Positions 5,104 through 5,674 of a stretch of DNA of 5,674 nucleotides are shown in pieces. The DNA is from an uncultured Clostridium sp. (GTDB lineage Bacteria; Bacillota_A; Clostridia; TANB77; CAG-508), in the NCBI GenBank assembly GCA_946491915.1, contig CAMLYR010000094.1, positions 1-5,674 on the forward strand. The letters are read 5' to 3'. A program made the translations under genes and the position numbers. Positions within the stretch are counted from its first letter, which is position 1, and every line of letters begins with the position of its first letter. The notes under the pieces are model-generated. The model was given only the letters and a program-made list of their open reading frames with translations, was not told the origin of the DNA and ran no database searches.

Positions 5104-5674
5104 ATGGGAGAAGTTATCGTTATCACATCAGGAAAAGGTGGGGTAGGAAAAACAACTACAACAGCCAATGTGGGTTCTGCCTTAGCTTTAAAAGGTAAAA
5201 AGGTAGTATTGGTAGATACAGATATTGGTCTAAGAAATCTTGATGTTGTAATGGGTTTAGAAAACAGAATCGTATATGATATCGTAGATGTTGTAGAAGA
5301 AAAATGTAAATTAAGACAAGCCCTTATAAAGGATAAACGTTTTGAAGAACTATTTTTACTTCCAGCAGCACAAACAAGAGATAAAAGTGCAGTAAATGAA
5401 GAACAAATGAAAGAATTAACAGGAAAGTTAAAAGAAGAATTTGATTATATTTTAATTGATTGTCCAGCAGGAATTGAACAAGGTTTTAAAAATGCTATTG
5501 CTGGAGCAAATCGAGCCATTGTAGTAACAACTGCAGAAATTTCAGCTATTCGTGATGCAGATAGAATTATAGGATTACTAGAAGCATCAGAAATTAAAAA
5601 TCCAGAATTGGTCATTAATCGTTTAAGACCTAATATGGTGAAAAAAGGTGAAATGATGGATGTGGACGATATTG
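5104..5674 (+). CDS. minD: Septum site-determining ATPase MinD, 5' part
   Basis: The gene runs off the right edge; 190 complete codons of a usual 265-270 are visible. MinD is a membrane-cycling ATPase that recruits MinC to block FtsZ assembly away from mid-cell, and is paired with MinE or DivIVA. The protein opens MGEVIVITSGKGGVGKTTTT. The deviant Walker A motif KGGVGKTT (11-18) has the signature Lys11 and catalytic-site Lys16. VDTDIGLRNLD (37-47) is the switch I region with D38 and D40, and ILIDCPAGIEQGF (116-128) carries Walker B D119. The close match to E. coli numbering and the GIEQGF segment separate MinD from ParA/Soj relatives. The C-terminal amphipathic membrane-targeting helix lies outside. 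AAGGAGG at 5090-5096, 7 nt before the ATG, supports the start. minC is not directly upstream. Confidence 0.95.
   Translation, partial: MGEVIVITSGKGGVGKTTTTANVGSALALKGKKVVLVDTDIGLRNLDVVMGLENRIVYDIVDVVEEKCKLRQALIKDKRFEELFLLPAAQTRDKSAVNEEQMKELTGKLKEEFDYILIDCPAGIEQGFKNAIAGANRAIVVTTAEISAIRDADRIIGLLEASEIKNPELVINRLRPNMVKKGEMMDVDDI

Overview
This is an AT-rich window from a low-GC Bacillota chromosome, most likely an anaerobic, gut-type clostridium. The evidence is strong GGAGG-type ribosome sites, consensus sigma-A promoters, intrinsic terminators with T-tracts, a stand-alone gamma subunit of a ferredoxin-dependent 2-oxoacid oxidoreductase, and a surface protein of a kind common in gut Clostridia. 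No closer taxonomic call is possible from the sequence alone.

Layout from left to right. (1) Positions 1-161, minus strand: the first 53 codons of a pyruvate/2-oxoacid:ferredoxin oxidoreductase gamma subunit, with a near-perfect sigma-A promoter (297-320) and a leader of about 120 nt. (2) Positions 181-792: a long non-coding stretch. It contains a segment of higher GC (301-480, about 29%) between flanks of 16-19% GC, with a stop-interrupted reading frame that may be a gene relic. (3) Positions 793-1686: an Rpn-type PD-(D/E)XK nuclease. It has an in-frame internal ATG at 1411 behind a strong GGAGG, which could produce a separate 91-residue C-terminal protein. A clear terminator follows (1751-1803). 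(4) Positions 1903-3186: a CCA-adding tRNA nucleotidyltransferase with an HD domain, driven by its own TTGAAA/TATAAT promoter. (5) Positions 3322-4797: a membrane-anchored, pilin-like surface protein ending in a C-type-lectin/FGE-like fold. Its last ~37 codons differ in composition and codon choice and resemble the variable region of a diversity-generating retroelement (DGR) target. A terminator follows (4884-4920). (6) Positions 5104-5674: the first 190 codons of minD, the division-site ATPase, behind its own promoter.

The genes look like independent units rather than an operon: each has its own promoter candidate, and two are closed by terminators. Housekeeping genes (por gamma, cca, minD) alternate with accessory ones (rpn, the lectin-like surface protein). 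The two most interesting observations are the possible gene-within-gene at the 3' end of rpn and the variable-region-like C-terminus of the surface protein. No reverse transcriptase or template repeat is present here, so a retroelement link is inference only.
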